Shown here: piece after piece, positions 34,843-48,531 of the stretch | Position numbering within the stretch: position 1 is the stretch's first letter | Layout: each line of letters opens with the position of its first letter | Source: Oryzias latipes | Lineage: Eukaryota; Chordata; Actinopteri; Beloniformes; Adrianichthyidae | DNA length: 64,000 nucleotides | NCBI RefSeq assembly: GCF_002234675.1 | Contig: NC_019866.2 | Span: 21,170,802-21,234,801 of the forward strand | Direction: 5' to 3' | Program-made: the position numbers and the translations under genes | The notes under the pieces: model-generated | The model's database searches: none | Told to the model about the DNA's origin: nothing | What the model saw: only the letters and a program-made list of their open reading frames with translations

Positions 34843-35727
34843 AGATCTCACTATTGTTTTGAATAGTTGGGCGCGCTATTCTCTAGAAATGCAAAATGAA
34901 TCCTGAACGTTTCCCGGCCAGTTCCATCGTTTCCCCTGTATTGGAATCAGCTTCAGTTCATTGCACTTTACCATGGCTCCTATTAAAAACGTTCTGTGGC
35001 TCAGGATCATTTCAACTCGGCCTTTCCTAATAAAACACTACATCATGAACGTTGTTTATAAAAAAGGCATCTCATTTTCTTGTGATTAGAGATAGCTTAG
35101 TGGAATACTTAATGGCATTTATATCAAAAGGTTCTAGGTTTGAGTCTGGCACTGTACAAATCCTTTTTGCATGCATTTTTTTCTTCAAGTGATATGTATT
35201 TTGCTGTGTCAAGCACTTCTCACAGAAAGCGTCACACTTTGTGTTGTTTTACATGTTTTTTATCATCATTAACAAAATTGTTCTGTTTTACATTTTTTCA
35301 TCATTATTTCCACATTGAAGTGTTACAAGGAGCTTTGTTGAAACATATGTCGATATACATCCAGTCCGCCACCAGATGCCGCTGTTCTGTGTGGTTTCAA
35401 AGCCCTGAATGGGTGGTTCATTTTTCTTACACAATTAGATGAACCCCAGTGAGTAGGGATGGCCCGTTTGACATTGGGCTTCGGCGCGCGGTTCACCGTC
35501 ATGAAACAGAGTGTTTCGGCACAATGTTTCGAAGCGTGTGTCAACCAGCGCAGATCAAGTGATTGATGACGTATGACGCGCCAAATGCATCATTCACCTG
35601 AACCAGGTTTCAGATCTCAGGTGTGTTTGATCAGAAGGGCGCGCTGTTGTCTATAAATACAGATGAATCCCAAACAACGTTTCCCGACCAGTTCTGTTGT
35701 TTCCCGTGTATCGTAAGAATCAACATC

Positions 35728-38129
35728 ATGGCACCCGGTAAAAAACGTTCTGTGGCTTGGGATCATTTCAACTTGATTTCTCCAAATAAGGTAATACACT
35801 ATTAACGTTATTTTATTAGTAGCCATTGCTGATTATGTCAGTTTTATAGGTATGTCTGTCAGTTGAAAGGAATCATTTTTATTCTTTCCATTTCTTTTTT
35901 AGGTGCAATGTTTGATTTGCAAACATGAATTTGCATTTAATGACAGTACATCCTCCATGATGCGACATCTCCGCTCCGTTCCTCATGTTGAAACTCCGCA
36001 GTCTGCAAATCAAGCCTTCAATCCACCTCATATTGGTAATAAGAATATATCCAACTAATGGCACTCTAAATAAGAACTAAAACGGACAGCTCAGTGGAAA
36101 GATCAGTGACATGTGAATGCTGAGGTTGTGGGTTTGAGGCTCAGCTTCTACAAGTAATTCTTTTTTTTTATCTTCATATGTATATTTTGCAGTGTCAAGA
36201 AAGCAAGAACTTGATTCTGCATTGGTGGATATGATTGTAATGGATGCACAACCATTTTCAATTGTTGAAGACAAAGGCTTCAAGGTAAGGTGGCTAATAT
36301 TATATAGCATTTACATTATTTATGTTTTTGTGTACATAATAAGCTGTATTTTTTTGTCACTATTAGGCTTTTGTCAACCTTTTGGACCCATCCTACAAAA
36401 ACAATGGTGGAGGAGAAGTACAAAGCCAAAAAGGAGAAGGCCTTAGATGTGGTTAGCAGGGCCTCTGCTGTCAGCCTTACAGCAGACATGTGGACATCCA
36501 TTAACATGGACGCTTACTTGGCTGTAACATGTCATTTTATCACCGAGGAGGTAGGTATCCCCTGCTTTGTGCAATGCTTTGGTTTATGTATCTCAGTTTG
36601 ATTTTGTTCATTCTAGGTGGAGCTGGCCTCTGTGGTATTGGGGGTTCTGAAGTTTCCCCAAACCCACACTGCAGCTCACTTGGCTGAGGCCAAAAATCTT
36701 CTCATGGAAGAATGGGGAATTAAAGGGAAGGTGCGAGCCAGATCAATAAAGTACAAGATCATTCATCAATATGGCCTCCCACTACCTAATATACATGATT
36801 TGTGAACATGTAATCTTTCTTCCAGGTGACAGGCCTGGTTACAGACTGTGCTCCCAACATGGTTGCATGTGCTAATATATTACTGCTTCGGCACATAATG
36901 TGTTTTGCACATATGCTTAATTTGGTGGTGAAAAAGTCCCTCGCCCAAACCCCTGAACTAGAGGATATCCGAAGTAAGGGGCGTAGGATTGTCTGTCTTT
37001 TTAAATCCAGCACCACAGCGAAGGAGAAGCTGTCAGAGATGCAGCGACAGCTGGCCAGGCCAGAGCACAAATTAATACAAGAGGTGAAACATTTTCTTTT
37101 TTTTTTTTATCTAAGATTTTACATGTTTTTGCAGTTGTTTATTGTGTTACTTTCTTCTCTCCTTTAAAACGTGCTTGCTGTCTTATCTTAGGTGGAAACG
37201 AGATGGAACAGCACATTTAATATGTTGGAAAGGCTGTTTAAGGAGAGAGAGCCACTGGGGGCAGCTCTGGCCACCCTCCATACAGACCTTCCTCCACTCA
37301 CCTCAGAGGACTACCAGGCCATACACCACTGCTTGAGCGTTCTTTCACCGTTTCAAGAGGCCACAGTTGAGCTTTCGACAGAAAAACGAGTGTCAGCATC
37401 CAAAGTCATTCCCATGGTCAAAATGCTGAAACATTACATCTCAAGCAGGTGTGGTCAGATCACACACCCACTTGGTGAAAAACTGGCCACTAACTTGAAG
37501 AACAATCTCCATGAGAGGTTTTCAGCTCTGGAGAAGGTCACTGCTCTGTCAATGGCAACCTTGTTGGACCCAAGGTTTAAAGAGCTGGGGTTCTGCAGCC
37601 AAGGCTCTGCCCACACGGCCATAGAGCGACTCACTAAAGAGTGTGCTGCAACAATGCAGGTGCTACTTCCAGAGGCACAGCCACAGTCGCCACCTAGAGA
37701 AGGTCCTTCAAGTCAGCAGGAAGATGGTCTCTGGGCCCTGCTGGACAGGCATGTGGGGGTTCAACAGCAGGTGACCAGCACAACTGCCAGTGCAACAGTG
37801 GAGGTTCAGAGGTACAGTAAAGATTAGAATCCTCATCATAACTTCTGCTCATTTTAGACTGGTGCATGACAATAGGCTATTAATGTCCTTCTAGGTACTT
37901 AAAGGAACCTCACATCCCAAGGACTCAGGACCCACTGAGATACTGGGTTACCCACAAGGTTTTATACCCACATCTCTACAAGCTGGCAATGAAGATTTTA
38001 TGCACACCAGCTTCATCTGTGCCTTGTGAGAGGATGTTCTCCAAGGCTGGCGAAATCGTCAGCCAAAGACGAAACAGGCTGAAGCCCAGCACAGTGGAGA
38101 AAATTCTGTTTTTAAATAAAAATCTATAA
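35728..38129 (+). pseudogene. hAT transposase with BED zinc finger (frameshifted)
   Basis: An intron-bearing transposase resembling ZBED-like hAT proteins. Exons are about 35728-35790, 35903-36035, 36193-36284, 36367-36550, 36617-36730, 36826-37083, 37192-37811 and 37895-38129. The BED finger is in exons 1-2 (WDHF, then CLICKHEF and a distal H-x5-H). Catalytic-core blocks include SLTADMWTS, GLVTDCAPNM, CFAHMLNLVV and ETRWNSTFNML. The C-terminal hATC dimerisation region has SSVPCERMFSKAGEIVSQRR. Exon 4 begins AFVNLLDPSYK, then a short deletion near 36400 throws the frame, so this copy should not make full-length transposase without correction from another copy. Confidence 0.85.
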
Positions 38130-38435
38130 CATGTATCCCACCCATTCATGTTAGACCCTGGTTCACAATCACTCATTCTCACTTTATACATAGCATTCAC
38201 AATGTAACACAAGCACTTCACAAATCTTCAAACATTGTCTTTGTTTTATTTCCACACTGAAGTGTTACAAGGGCAAGGAACTTAGTGGAGTAGATGATAT
38301 ACGTCCTGTCTGCCACCAGTTGCCGCTGTTCTGTGTGGTTTCGAAGCCCCAAATGCTTCATTCATTTTTCTGGCACATTTACACGAAGCCCCATGAGAGC
38401 TTCATGGGGCTTCTATTCCCATCCCTAGTAAAAGG

Positions 38436-39355
38436 ACTCAAATGATTAAAAGCTTTAGTATAAAGGTCCACATGTCAAGCTCACCCACCAAGGCCAAACC
38501 AGGAAACCAGAATCCAGATGGAACTCCCACAGCTGCTATTTATCAGCCTTGTGAGCCAATCACAGCTCAACAGACAGGTGCTGGCCATGAATATTAACCT
38601 ATGGAACACCATGAGGGACAAACTACCACCCACAGCTCTGTCTGCCACATGAGGATGTCATCAAGAAGGGACAACAGTAGGGAAAGGGACTGAACCAAGT
38701 GAACAGCTTCCTCTCTTCAGCAGACACATGTTCCGAGTACAAGTGTGTCAAAAGCTGGTAAATACTTATAGATGATGCATCTTTTTGTTTAGTTTTTTTG
38801 CTCATTTAATCCATTTTGATCCTTGCATTTAGCACAGACATTCTCACCGTTCAGGCCGTTGATTGGAACAAGCGGAAGCCAGAAAAGTTGGACCAGACAT
38901 TACCAAAATGATACTCCCAGGTAAAGAAATGAGCAGCATTGTAGATAAAGGGATCTGTTCCCACAAGGATCAATCATAATGACCTTGAAGGACATTGAAG
39001 GACTTTATCTGAGCCTCAGGAAAACAAGTACCAGCTGTTTCATCAACATACGTGTGATGAATTGCAGATTTTGGTGCCATGATAAAAAAAAAGGCTTTAT
39101 GTCATGCTGCTGACCATACTGTGATTGGTGAAGTCCAGCAGTGCTGGGGGTCCTTGAAATGTTGTTTGAGAGCATCTCCTCCCTGCTTCTGGAAGGTATA
39201 GCCCAGCAAAGCCAGGAAGTTTTCTCTTTGTAATTTGCATGGATGTCCAGGGCTTGTAGCACTTATGTGTTTTCCTCTTTAATTCTTAGGCAGCACAGAG
39301 GCATTAATGGAGTGAGGACGTGAGGGACTAACTGTCTGCTGAGGAGGAGATCATG
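38436..39355. other. Repeat-derived flank, nothing coding
   Basis: Continuation of the block interrupted by the hAT insertion, followed by sequence I cannot classify. No exon was recognised. Confidence 0.4.
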
Positions 39356-39916
<561 letters not shown>

Positions 39917-40639
39917 CTATCGCCCGAGGCTTCGACAAGCCTTGGTGGAAGAGAGTTTTGCGATGGCTGCCATCAGCGGTTGCCACAGAGATAGTGCTAC
40001 GAATACTGTCAGTCCAATAGAGGTTTTTATGGACCCAGTCGTAGGCGATTCCTTCAGGGGCATCAACGTCGCTGTCGATGATGGTTTGGTGCTGAGTCGA
40101 GTCGTCAGCTGAGTCTATGTTTGTTCTGCGTGAAACATCCAAAATGGTGTCAAACGTCAGGGAATGAAACCAACATCCTTTCCGTTCTGGTTTTAGTCAG
40201 ACTCACCTGTAGATTTTCTTCAGAGAAATGTCTGACCAGTAGATCTCTTTAGTGGCTACGTCAATGTCCAGCGCCACCACATTCTTTAGGCGGGGAATTA
40301 CTCGAGTGTACTCGCTTTTGTCAAGAGTCATCTTTCTCACTTCATGACGATTGGTGAAGAAGAGGTAGGCTATTGTACCTGCAAAATCACAGAACAGAGG
40401 TGGGACGGTTTCACAAATAGCATCAATTAGAATATTTCTGGAAAAAAGTATCAAAGTAATCATATGAAATCAAAAAGGGTTGGTGAGTTTAGCTTTGGTC
40501 AACACAACTGACAAAGTATAAAACAGCTAAGACTTGTGTCTTAAAACTTGCAACTAGACAGTAAACTGGGTGGAAATTTGTAAACTACAGTTCCTTGTGG
40601 AATAACTGGTGCTGGAAATTGTGGCTTTGGGCTTTTTAA

Positions 40640-40930
40640 CCGTTTAACACCTGAGCTTATACAAAACTGTAGACGTTCTTTTAATTGAACGTTACTATGC
40701 AAACAGTAGTTCTACTGTTTGCATAGTAACGTAATTCCAGCGCAGAAAAGCATCTCTGCACTGATATGTGGAGCATTAGTGAAGAGTTTACGCAATCAAC
40801 GTTAATCAGCTGAAAATAGCACAGAGAGAAGCATGCCTCGCTTCTCTCTGTGCTGAACAGAATCTGTTAGAATTACATTAATTGCGTAAACGGTTGAAGA
40901 GCCACGATAGGTCAAAGAGCGTGTGTTTAT
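40640..40930. repeat. Foldback element with perfect hairpins in the LDLR intron
   Basis: Holds a 21-bp perfect inverted repeat with a 2-nt spacer (40689-40709 and 40712-40732, arm ACGTTACTATGCAAACAGTA+G). It also holds a 15-bp perfect inverted repeat with a 7-nt loop (40818-40832 and 40840-40854, arm AGCACAGAGAGAAGC). Outer sequences such as TTTACGCAAT and ATTGCGTAAA are also inverted. This suggests a foldback or MITE-type element. Confidence 0.65.
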
Positions 40931-40999
40931 TTTCCTGTCGCCTGTGACAGCTCTGGTATTAAAGGGTAAGAACCAGATTTGACCCTCAATTTTGAGCAC

Positions 41000-43030
41000 A
41001 GAGAACCTGGTTGTGTGCAAAAAGTAATCTCCACATGAAGCAGTCCATTTCAGACTCAAAACCCATATTTTCTGTAACAATCAGCAGACATCACAGGAGT
41101 GCATCAGGTCCTTAGGATTGGATGGTTTTGTGCTATCATACCTCCATGTTTCTGGTTCAAAGATATGCAAAAAAACTGTATTACAACAATCATAAGACTG
41201 GGTTTGGATCATTGACTCTATATGAGAACTGGACTAGGTGACCCCTCCCCCCGGTGTTCCAAACAGGAAGTACTTCTATAGAGAAATAAACAGCTGTCAC
41301 TCAGTCATTCTATTGGTCAGAATAACCCTTCTTGCTCTGCTACCTTTTTTAACATGTTCTTGATCACCCTATGTTCTTTTTTCATGCTATTTTTTCCGTA
41401 TTGCAAGTTATTCAAGTAATAAACTAAACTAAAAGTAAAAAAACATTAAATGGCTCAATAAAAATATGTGGTGCCTGCTAGCCTCCATGCCCAAAATTCA
41501 ACACATTTGATAGAGAGAGTTTGTGTAGCCCTTTTCAAACGGTAGGGTTGTGGACGTCCAAAAAGTTCACTATTTTTTTATTTTTTTTTTAAACTTGTCC
41601 TGTCCAACAGCTGGGCAGACAGATGAGAGCTGAAGGCCTCTTGTGTTGGACATATTTTACTTTTACAACAGGGGTTATGAATCATCTGATAAACCAGAGG
41701 TATGTCTTTTGTAAATACCTTTTGTAATCGAGGCCAGACTTTATTCATTTTAACTATTTTTGACATTCTTTTGTGTTGGACCGGAAAAGGAAAGAAGGGA
41801 AGAAGAGTGAGGGATGTTAGAAAGAGGGGGATAGGAGGGTGATCATAGGAGGGGGGAGGGGGGTAAAACCATGAGACATCATAAAGTAACAAGCTACTGG
41901 AGGTTTATCATTACAGTAAGGTACAGAGAATACAAATCTCAAAGGGGCGGGGCCTCACACTCAAATGTTATAAACACACCTGTTAACTGCAAAAATGGGG
42001 GGGGTTCACTCCGGGGTTCACTGGTGATCATGCAGCAGATGCATGTCAGTCTCAATTTTGGAATGGAGTCCAACAGTTTTTTGACCTCGCTAAGTTCTTC
42101 TCGTTAATTTGCATATTTTCTTTATATTTATTCAGTTTTTCCCTTAAGTTCACTGTGGATTATTGTTCATTTTTCAACCTGAAGAAAAGGAATTAAAGAT
42201 TTTTCTCTTTTACTTTTGAACTGTGGATTTTTATTGGATCGTTGGATAACGAGGAGAGCTGCAGGAGCGTCAAAACTGAGGACTTAACACTGGAACCATA
42301 CACATATCATAAATAAATAGTGACTGAATTGACTTCACTTCGTTAAAGCATATTCTTTGGGGGACGTCACACTCGCTCGCTCCAGTTCTCATTTACAGAT
42401 AGGAGTTTTGATACAAATACAGTACAAATTACCAAGTACAAGAGTCATTTTGATATGAACTTTGACCTTTGACAATAACTAAAGAGAAACATTCCAAAGG
42501 GCTCAAATCTTGGACATTAGAGGGATGAAGTTACTCAAACTCTGAATTTGATATTTTTGTTGCTACCTAAAATGTTGAAAATGTGAATAACACATCTGTT
42601 GTAGCGGACTATGCTAACTAACTTCAAGGGGTTTAGTAAAAAAAAAAAAAAAAACATTAAAATATAAGATGTTGATCCTCATCTGTAGTGATCATTGACA
42701 TAATATCGAACCAAAAAAGGGACTAATTCACCTGCTACGGTCAATAAGTAACTTTCAGTGGAGCAAACAGTGTTTATTGATATTGACTACAAATCAATCA
42801 AATGGATCCTTTTGTATCAAACGGACTTGCTGTGTTTGTCGACCAGGGCCAAAATTGAACTTTAAAAGTGCCAAAAGTAGATTAGATCAGGCACAAACGT
42901 GTGAATTATAACACATTTTTCTCACGCTAATAACATCCCTGACTCTTTCTCCATTTCTGTGTAAAAGCAATTTACTTGATATTTTTCTGTTAAAGTTGGC
43001 AGAATAAGAGGGCAGAGTCCGGATGCTTAC
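41000..43030. other. LDLR intron, unclassified
   Basis: Intronic DNA between the EGF-B exon and the first propeller exon. A minus-strand open stretch at 41578-41892 is Pro/Ser-rich and has no domain I recognise; it may be repeat-derived. Nothing else could be supported. Confidence 0.4.
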
Positions 43031-44289
43031 CAATAGATTTGCATGCTTTGGTTACTGGGTCAACCTGGTATCCCTCCTCACATTCACATTTGTAGCTGCC
43101 CATCGTGTTAATGCAGGTCTGGCTGCAGGTGTCTGGACTGGCGCACTCATCAATATCTGATGAAGGGAGACATTTTTAAAAATGTATTTCTTGTCACTTC
43201 AGCTCAGTTGTGAGTTAACTGTTAATGAGAAAGAACACTGAGGGATTGACGGTTAACAGCAGAGTAACTAAAGATTTGTACATTATTTCAAAAATGAGTA
43301 AAGTTCATTTTAAAATGACGACATAAAGCAGACGCCAGGGCATGGGCTCACCTTCGCACCGTCTTTTGTCTCTGAGGCTATATCCAGTGGGACACAAGCA
43401 CTCATGGCCGATTTTCAGGTCATTGCAAATGTGAGAGCAGCCGCCATTGTTGTAAAGACATTCGTTGGAGCCTGCAAAGCAAAAGAAGAGACCTTTTTAT
43501 GAGGACATAATTACAACTCTAAGGACACGCAGGACCCGAGGTAAATGCATAAACTAGTAATTAACCAGAAAGTTGTGAAAAGCTGCACCCACCACATTCC
43601 CGAAGAGGCTCATCTGACCAATCCCTGCAGTCCCGTTTGCTGTCACACACTCTCTCCATGGTTATGCACTCCCCACTGCGGCACTTGAACTTGTCCGGGC
43701 CCTCACAGCGGGTCACTGTGCAAGCCAAATGAAATGATGAGTGAAAAAGGTACAGCTTTTCAGTGGGACTATGGAGCGTGGGAGGGTCCTCTTACCGTTG
43801 ACACAGCCGGATTCGTCAGTCGTGTCTCTGCAGTCGTACTGCTGGTTGCACTGGCGACTGCCGTGGATGCAGGTTCCGTCGCCACATTCAAACTCATCTG
43901 GACAGCAGGTGGAGCGAGCTAAGGGCAAAGCGACTGTAGTAAGTAAAGGGGCAGTGAAGAAATGCAGGACATGACGTTTGGAACCACAAACTCACTGCAG
44001 CCAGCTTCATCAGATCCATCCAAGCAGTCAGCATCTCCATCACACTTCCAGCTGCCGTGGATGCACTCTCCGCTGCCACAGTGGAACTCCATCGAGTGGC
44101 ACTGATGAGAGGCGAGCGTCACGGGGGATTCGGCGTGGCAGCTCTGGGGCCACTCGTCTGAGCCATCAAGGCAGTCGTAACCGTCACAGGCCCACTGGCG
44201 AGGGATGCAGATGCTGTTGTTGCACTGGAAGGATGCAGAGCTGCAGGTGATGAGAGGGCAGGAGGCCTCATCACTCCCATCATCGCAAT

Positions 44290-45130
44290 CTGACAGATAA
44301 ACCCACCCGGTTCATCATTCTCAGAACTGTGCATTGACCTCTGTTCACCTTGAAGAATAACAACCGCCTCCTTCATCACAGAACTGGGACAAGCTGCATG
44401 AGCGACGACGACCATCCGGTCGACTGAGAAAAACTGGACTGACTGACAGACACTTTTAGAAACTCATCGTTTTACTCAGCTTTTAAACTCCAGTGAGCGG
44501 ATTTAGGGCGCCAGCTTCTTAATTTTATTATTCTTATTACTGTTGTTTCTTTATTGTATCATATTGTTTCTGATTTTATGTTAAGTCCTTTGGTTGCCTC
44601 TGCTTTTATAAGTGCTATACAAATAATAAATTGATTGTTGTAAAGACACCATTTAGTATTTAGGCATTAAGGAGCTGGGAAAACAACCCTGCTCCTCTTT
44701 ACATCCACAAGGCTGCTGAGGAGCTTCACGGAGGGAGTGAACATCACTGAAACTCTGTTAAGACGTTGCAGCAGCAGCTGTATCTGCCTCCTCCAGCTCT
44801 CACCACATACAGACAAGCATCCTAACCAGCTCTATGTGTGATGGTGAGGTGTGTGGTGGAGGAAATCATCTCCATCCATAACACCACTCCTCAAAGGTGT
44901 GCATTCAGAGCAGAACGCCATCAGGGATTCTTCACACCTCATCACAAAGCGCTAAACACACCGGCCAGTGGACCTCAGAGAGACTGCAGCAAATAATACA
45001 AAAACATGACCTTTCAGAAATTAAAACAAACAAACAATTAAAACATTTGCAGTCTTTTCCAGAAACCCAAACCAACTAACAAAAAATGAAATGAAATATT
45101 GACATCATTGATTGGATGATGACTTTTGAA
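44290..45130. repeat. KRI1-intron-4-type repeat with an extra insert
   Basis: 44290-44335 and 44735-45100 match 16694-17095 in KRI1 intron 4. Between them lies about 400 bp absent from the KRI1 copy, ending with TTATAAGTGCTATACAAATA, a tail style seen in fish LINEs. The join to the LDLR exon is at 44290. Confidence 0.6.
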
Positions 45131-45834
45131 AAAGAGGGAAAGCTTTACTAATCACTGAACTTTTGCAGTGACCGTGGCCCGAAGCTGTAAAATGTACCTT
45201 CTGACAAAAGATATTGCCATGCCAGATAACTTCCTGTTGAAAGGTGTGCAAACGTCATCATCCAATCTGTGATAGTGCTCATCTTTTTGGGTTTCTTAAT
45301 TAAACATTTTATTTATGAATTCTGGAAACTACTTTTTTTTGTCTGAAACATTTTCTTCTCAATATGTTTTATTGTTTCTGCCTGGAATTGTGTTTTTTTT
45401 TTTTTTTACATTTTGGTTTCTGAAACTTTTGTGTTGATTTCTACAATGTTTATTTTGTTTTTCTTTTTTTAAATGAATGCTTTTGTGTTGAGTGATTGGT
45501 TGATGTGATTTGCACTTCAGGGCCACCGTAAGCTAGCCTAGTGTGCATCACGATGGATGACATTGAGGCGAAGTAGTCGCTTTTTCTGTTCTCCCTGGAT
45601 GATCCGACTGGATTATTTCAACGCACTCAATGTTTTGCAAAAGAAACAACAGGCCTGCAACGTTTTTTCTTTTTTTGATTTTGGGGTTCCGTACCGTGAG
45701 TAAACTAAACTGTGTGTGTGTATGTGTGTGTGAGCGTGCGCGCGTGCACGAGATCTAAGGTTCCTAACGGTTCAAACTGTTAATGTTCTACAGTTGTTAC
45801 TTGTGTGCAGTGACTTTGTTAACTAAGGAGTATT

Positions 45835-46530
45835 TTTTTTATTGTTGAAGCAAAAATTCAATAAACAATCACGGCGTGTCTTTCAATGACAACAACAAAA
45901 TGATAAGATAAAGGTAGACACGAAAACAAATATACAAAAAAAATAATAAATAAAAAAATATAAGTAAAAATAAGTGGCTATTAATACACAAGCTTAAATA
46001 GAGCAAATAAATTGCACAATGTTTGGCCATTCTTATGATTCATGTTATGTATAGATTTAAAGAATAATTTGAGACGGTCCAATAATGCATTAATGTGATG
46101 TTTCACCTTTAAGAATGTACAAGTATGTATAAAATGTTTAGAAATCATAATGAGTACATTAACCAGAAAATCCACATTTTTCTCAATAAATTGTTATCGA
46201 ATTTTAATTGTAATCCAATTTAAAGGGTTAATGATGATTTTTTATTTTTATTTGAGTCAATTATCAAAGGAAGACCAAAAGGTTTTTTTCATGCAAACAT
46301 TCAAAGAAAATATGTTCCACAGTTTCTACATTAATTCCACAAAAGACACAAAGATCTCTATACCAGTTAAAGCGGGTATGTAGAAAATGATTGGAAGGGT
46401 AAATATCATTCAATATTTTAAAGGTCACTTCTTTAGCTTTGTGAGGGATAGGATATGACAGAATGTTCGTATCCTTCTAGCTTCTGTGGTGCTGTAATTC
46501 TGCAAAATACATTTTCTTTTTAACGGGGAA
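45835..46530 (-). mobile_element. L1/Tx1-type LINE, 3' end of ORF2
   Basis: On the minus strand the frame includes KEVTFKILNDIYPSNHFLHT, then RFNWYRDLCVFCGINVETVE and HIFFECLHEKN. This holds the Cys-x2-Cys...His...Cys zinc-knuckle pattern at the C-terminus of L1-like ORF2 proteins. An AT-rich 3' UTR follows and ends in an A-rich tail near 45835. Only the 3' end is present, as expected for a 5'-truncated LINE insertion. Confidence 0.75.
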
Positions 46531-48254
46531 GGATAATATGAATTATTTAAAATTTCTCAAATAAATTTGTTAGTTAGGGTCAGCGTCGCTCAAGTAACTT
46601 TCGGTTTTTTGACCATGGCGCCATAGTAATCATATGCATGTTAAGAGAGTCTTTGCCGCTTGTCATATTTCTGTTCTCCTTTTAGAGTCTAACAGGAAGT
46701 CAGAACCGAAGGCGCATCAGACTTTGAATGCCCATAAGCAACTACTTTGTACAACTACAGGACACCTGGCCATACAGGTAATATTACAAAAAACTGTTCA
46801 CATCATTTGTAATATATGTAATAAAAAATAAATAAATATCAATCTACATCCATGAGTTAATAAGGAGTTGAAAAACAACCTTTGTTTTTCAAGAGCATGG
46901 CACATTCTGACTGCTAATCTGGACCCCCACCCCCAGCTGACAACGTAAGACCAAATGATTAGGTTCAATTTGTCACAAGATTTGGTTGGGTGGTCGTTTG
47001 GTTTCATTTTTAATTTTTAATTGGTATGTTTCAGGTGCCACAACATGAGATGGATGTGGAGAAGTGAAGATGATCAAAGAGTATGAGGTATCTTATGATC
47101 ATCATCACCATATTTCAATGATTGACTAGCCTTGTAATATGGTTTTTACTTGTGATATTTTATTGAAGGTAAAATATTCTTTACACGTGATTTTTTTAAA
47201 GAGAAAATAGGTGCATATTTTTTCTATTAAGTTTTTAACTGATTTCTTATGCATTTTATTCTCTTACCCTTTTTAATTTATCTTTAGCTGTTGATGAATT
47301 ATTACTGTTATTTTAGGAGCATAATTCTATTTCAGTTATACCTTTTTTACCCCCTGATTTGATCCCTCAGTTTTTTTTTTCGTTTTTTTTTTTTGGCTCC
47401 AGTGTTTTTCCTTTCACACTGGGAATAGTTCTGGTTTACCATCACAGTTGCTGTCCCATTGACAGCTCCAGCCTGGTGACTGGAGGGCTCTGCACCACTA
47501 TGTGCCCAGGCCACGGTTGTGGGTGTTGACTCTTGGCGTGCATGGCCCCCAAACAAGTTTTTGTCTCAGGGTCAGCCCCTGTGAACAATGTTGTGTGACA
47601 TGAAAAAAAAAAACATTGTCATATGAATATTGTTTAAATGAAACTAAATTAAGTATACTTTTAACATTTTTTACTCTCTTGGCCGTTTGTTTTTCTTGGA
47701 ATCTATTCTTAATTATTTCTAATTACAGTTTTTTTCTTCTCAGGATGTCAGCCGAGAAGCAGTGAAAGAGGACTGAAGTAATCGCTTCAAGATTGTCTTG
47801 GTCCTTCCCAATGAAACACAGGACAACCAAGACCCAGCGTTTTTCTACAGAGAGCGTAATTATATCAGGGGAGGGGGGGGGCAGATTGTGCCCCGGTCAA
47901 CCGCCCTACTGCTATAAGAGACCTGCCTTTACATTTGCGGTGATAAAGTATCACTATAGTGTCAAAAACGCGGCATCTAGCTCTGCTCTACGGATTAGTC
48001 TGAAAAACAAGCTAGCTTAGCTATACTCAAGCATGATGCAAAATGACTAATTTGCTGGCTAAAACAAAACCACGAGGCATTGTTAAGGCAAGTAACTTTG
48101 TGGACCAATGTCAAACAATTTTAAAAGATTGAAGTCAAGTAAAAAGACAAAAAAAAAAGGGTTGAAAACGTTACCTACCAAACCCAGGCAACTTCGATCA
48201 ACCCGCTCCCTCTTCTGTCTGCAGTGATACTAAGGCACGCGCTTCTGATCTTAA

Positions 48255-48299
48255 AATGGCGGGTGCATGGTGTGCGCATGCGCAACTTAGATGACGTCA
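48255..48299. promoter_or_regulatory. YY1/NRF1/CRE promoter-like cluster, R copy 2
   Basis: A YY1-like AAAATGGCGG followed by a perfect TGCGCATGCGCA (48273-48284) and TGACGTCA (48292-48299), at the same spacing as in copy 1. Confidence 0.6.
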
Positions 48300-48361
48300 T
48301 TGAAAGTTGGATGAACATAATTTTTTTAAGTTATATTTACCAATTTAATAAACGTTGTTTC

Positions 48362-48531
48362 TGTCATGTAATGAATGATGCAGCTCAGAATTGCTTGTTC
48401 ACGACACTGTGCGACAGTGCGATTTACGACAGTGCGATCTAGGGGAGTCGAGTTGGATGTGCGTGCCTGGAGAGTGTTAATAAAAAGTGTCTGCTGCTAA
48501 CCACCGAACTATTGCCACTCGTCATTCCACA
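48362..48531. mobile_element. Solo LTR, 170 bp, with 5-bp duplication
   Basis: Starts TGTCATG, ends TTCCACA (TG...CA) and is flanked by GTTTC on both sides (48357-48361 and 48532-48536). An internal AATAAA lies near 48478. The other two R units are uninterrupted at this point, so the pre-insertion site is known. It is a single LTR left by recombination, with no internal region. Confidence 0.85.

Larger units (their letters stand above)
34320..38427 (+). mobile_element. hAT transposon, composite, with perfect 8-bp duplication
   Basis: The element begins TAGGGATGG and ends CCATCCCTA, and is flanked by a perfect 8-bp duplication GTAAAAGG (34312-34319 and 38428-38435), the hAT hallmark. A second left end (TAGGGATGGCCCGTTTGACA) lies inside at 35454. 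Sequence just before it resembles the right end of the family (GCCGCTGTTCTGTGTGGTTT also at 38320-38340). The insertion therefore looks like a deleted element fused to a nearly full one, and both moved as one unit or recombined after insertion. Confidence 0.9.

Noticed and set aside
41578-41892. A 104-codon minus-strand frame as a gene in the LDLR intron
   Set aside because: No domain, no splice or promoter context and low-complexity start; most likely repeat-derived.
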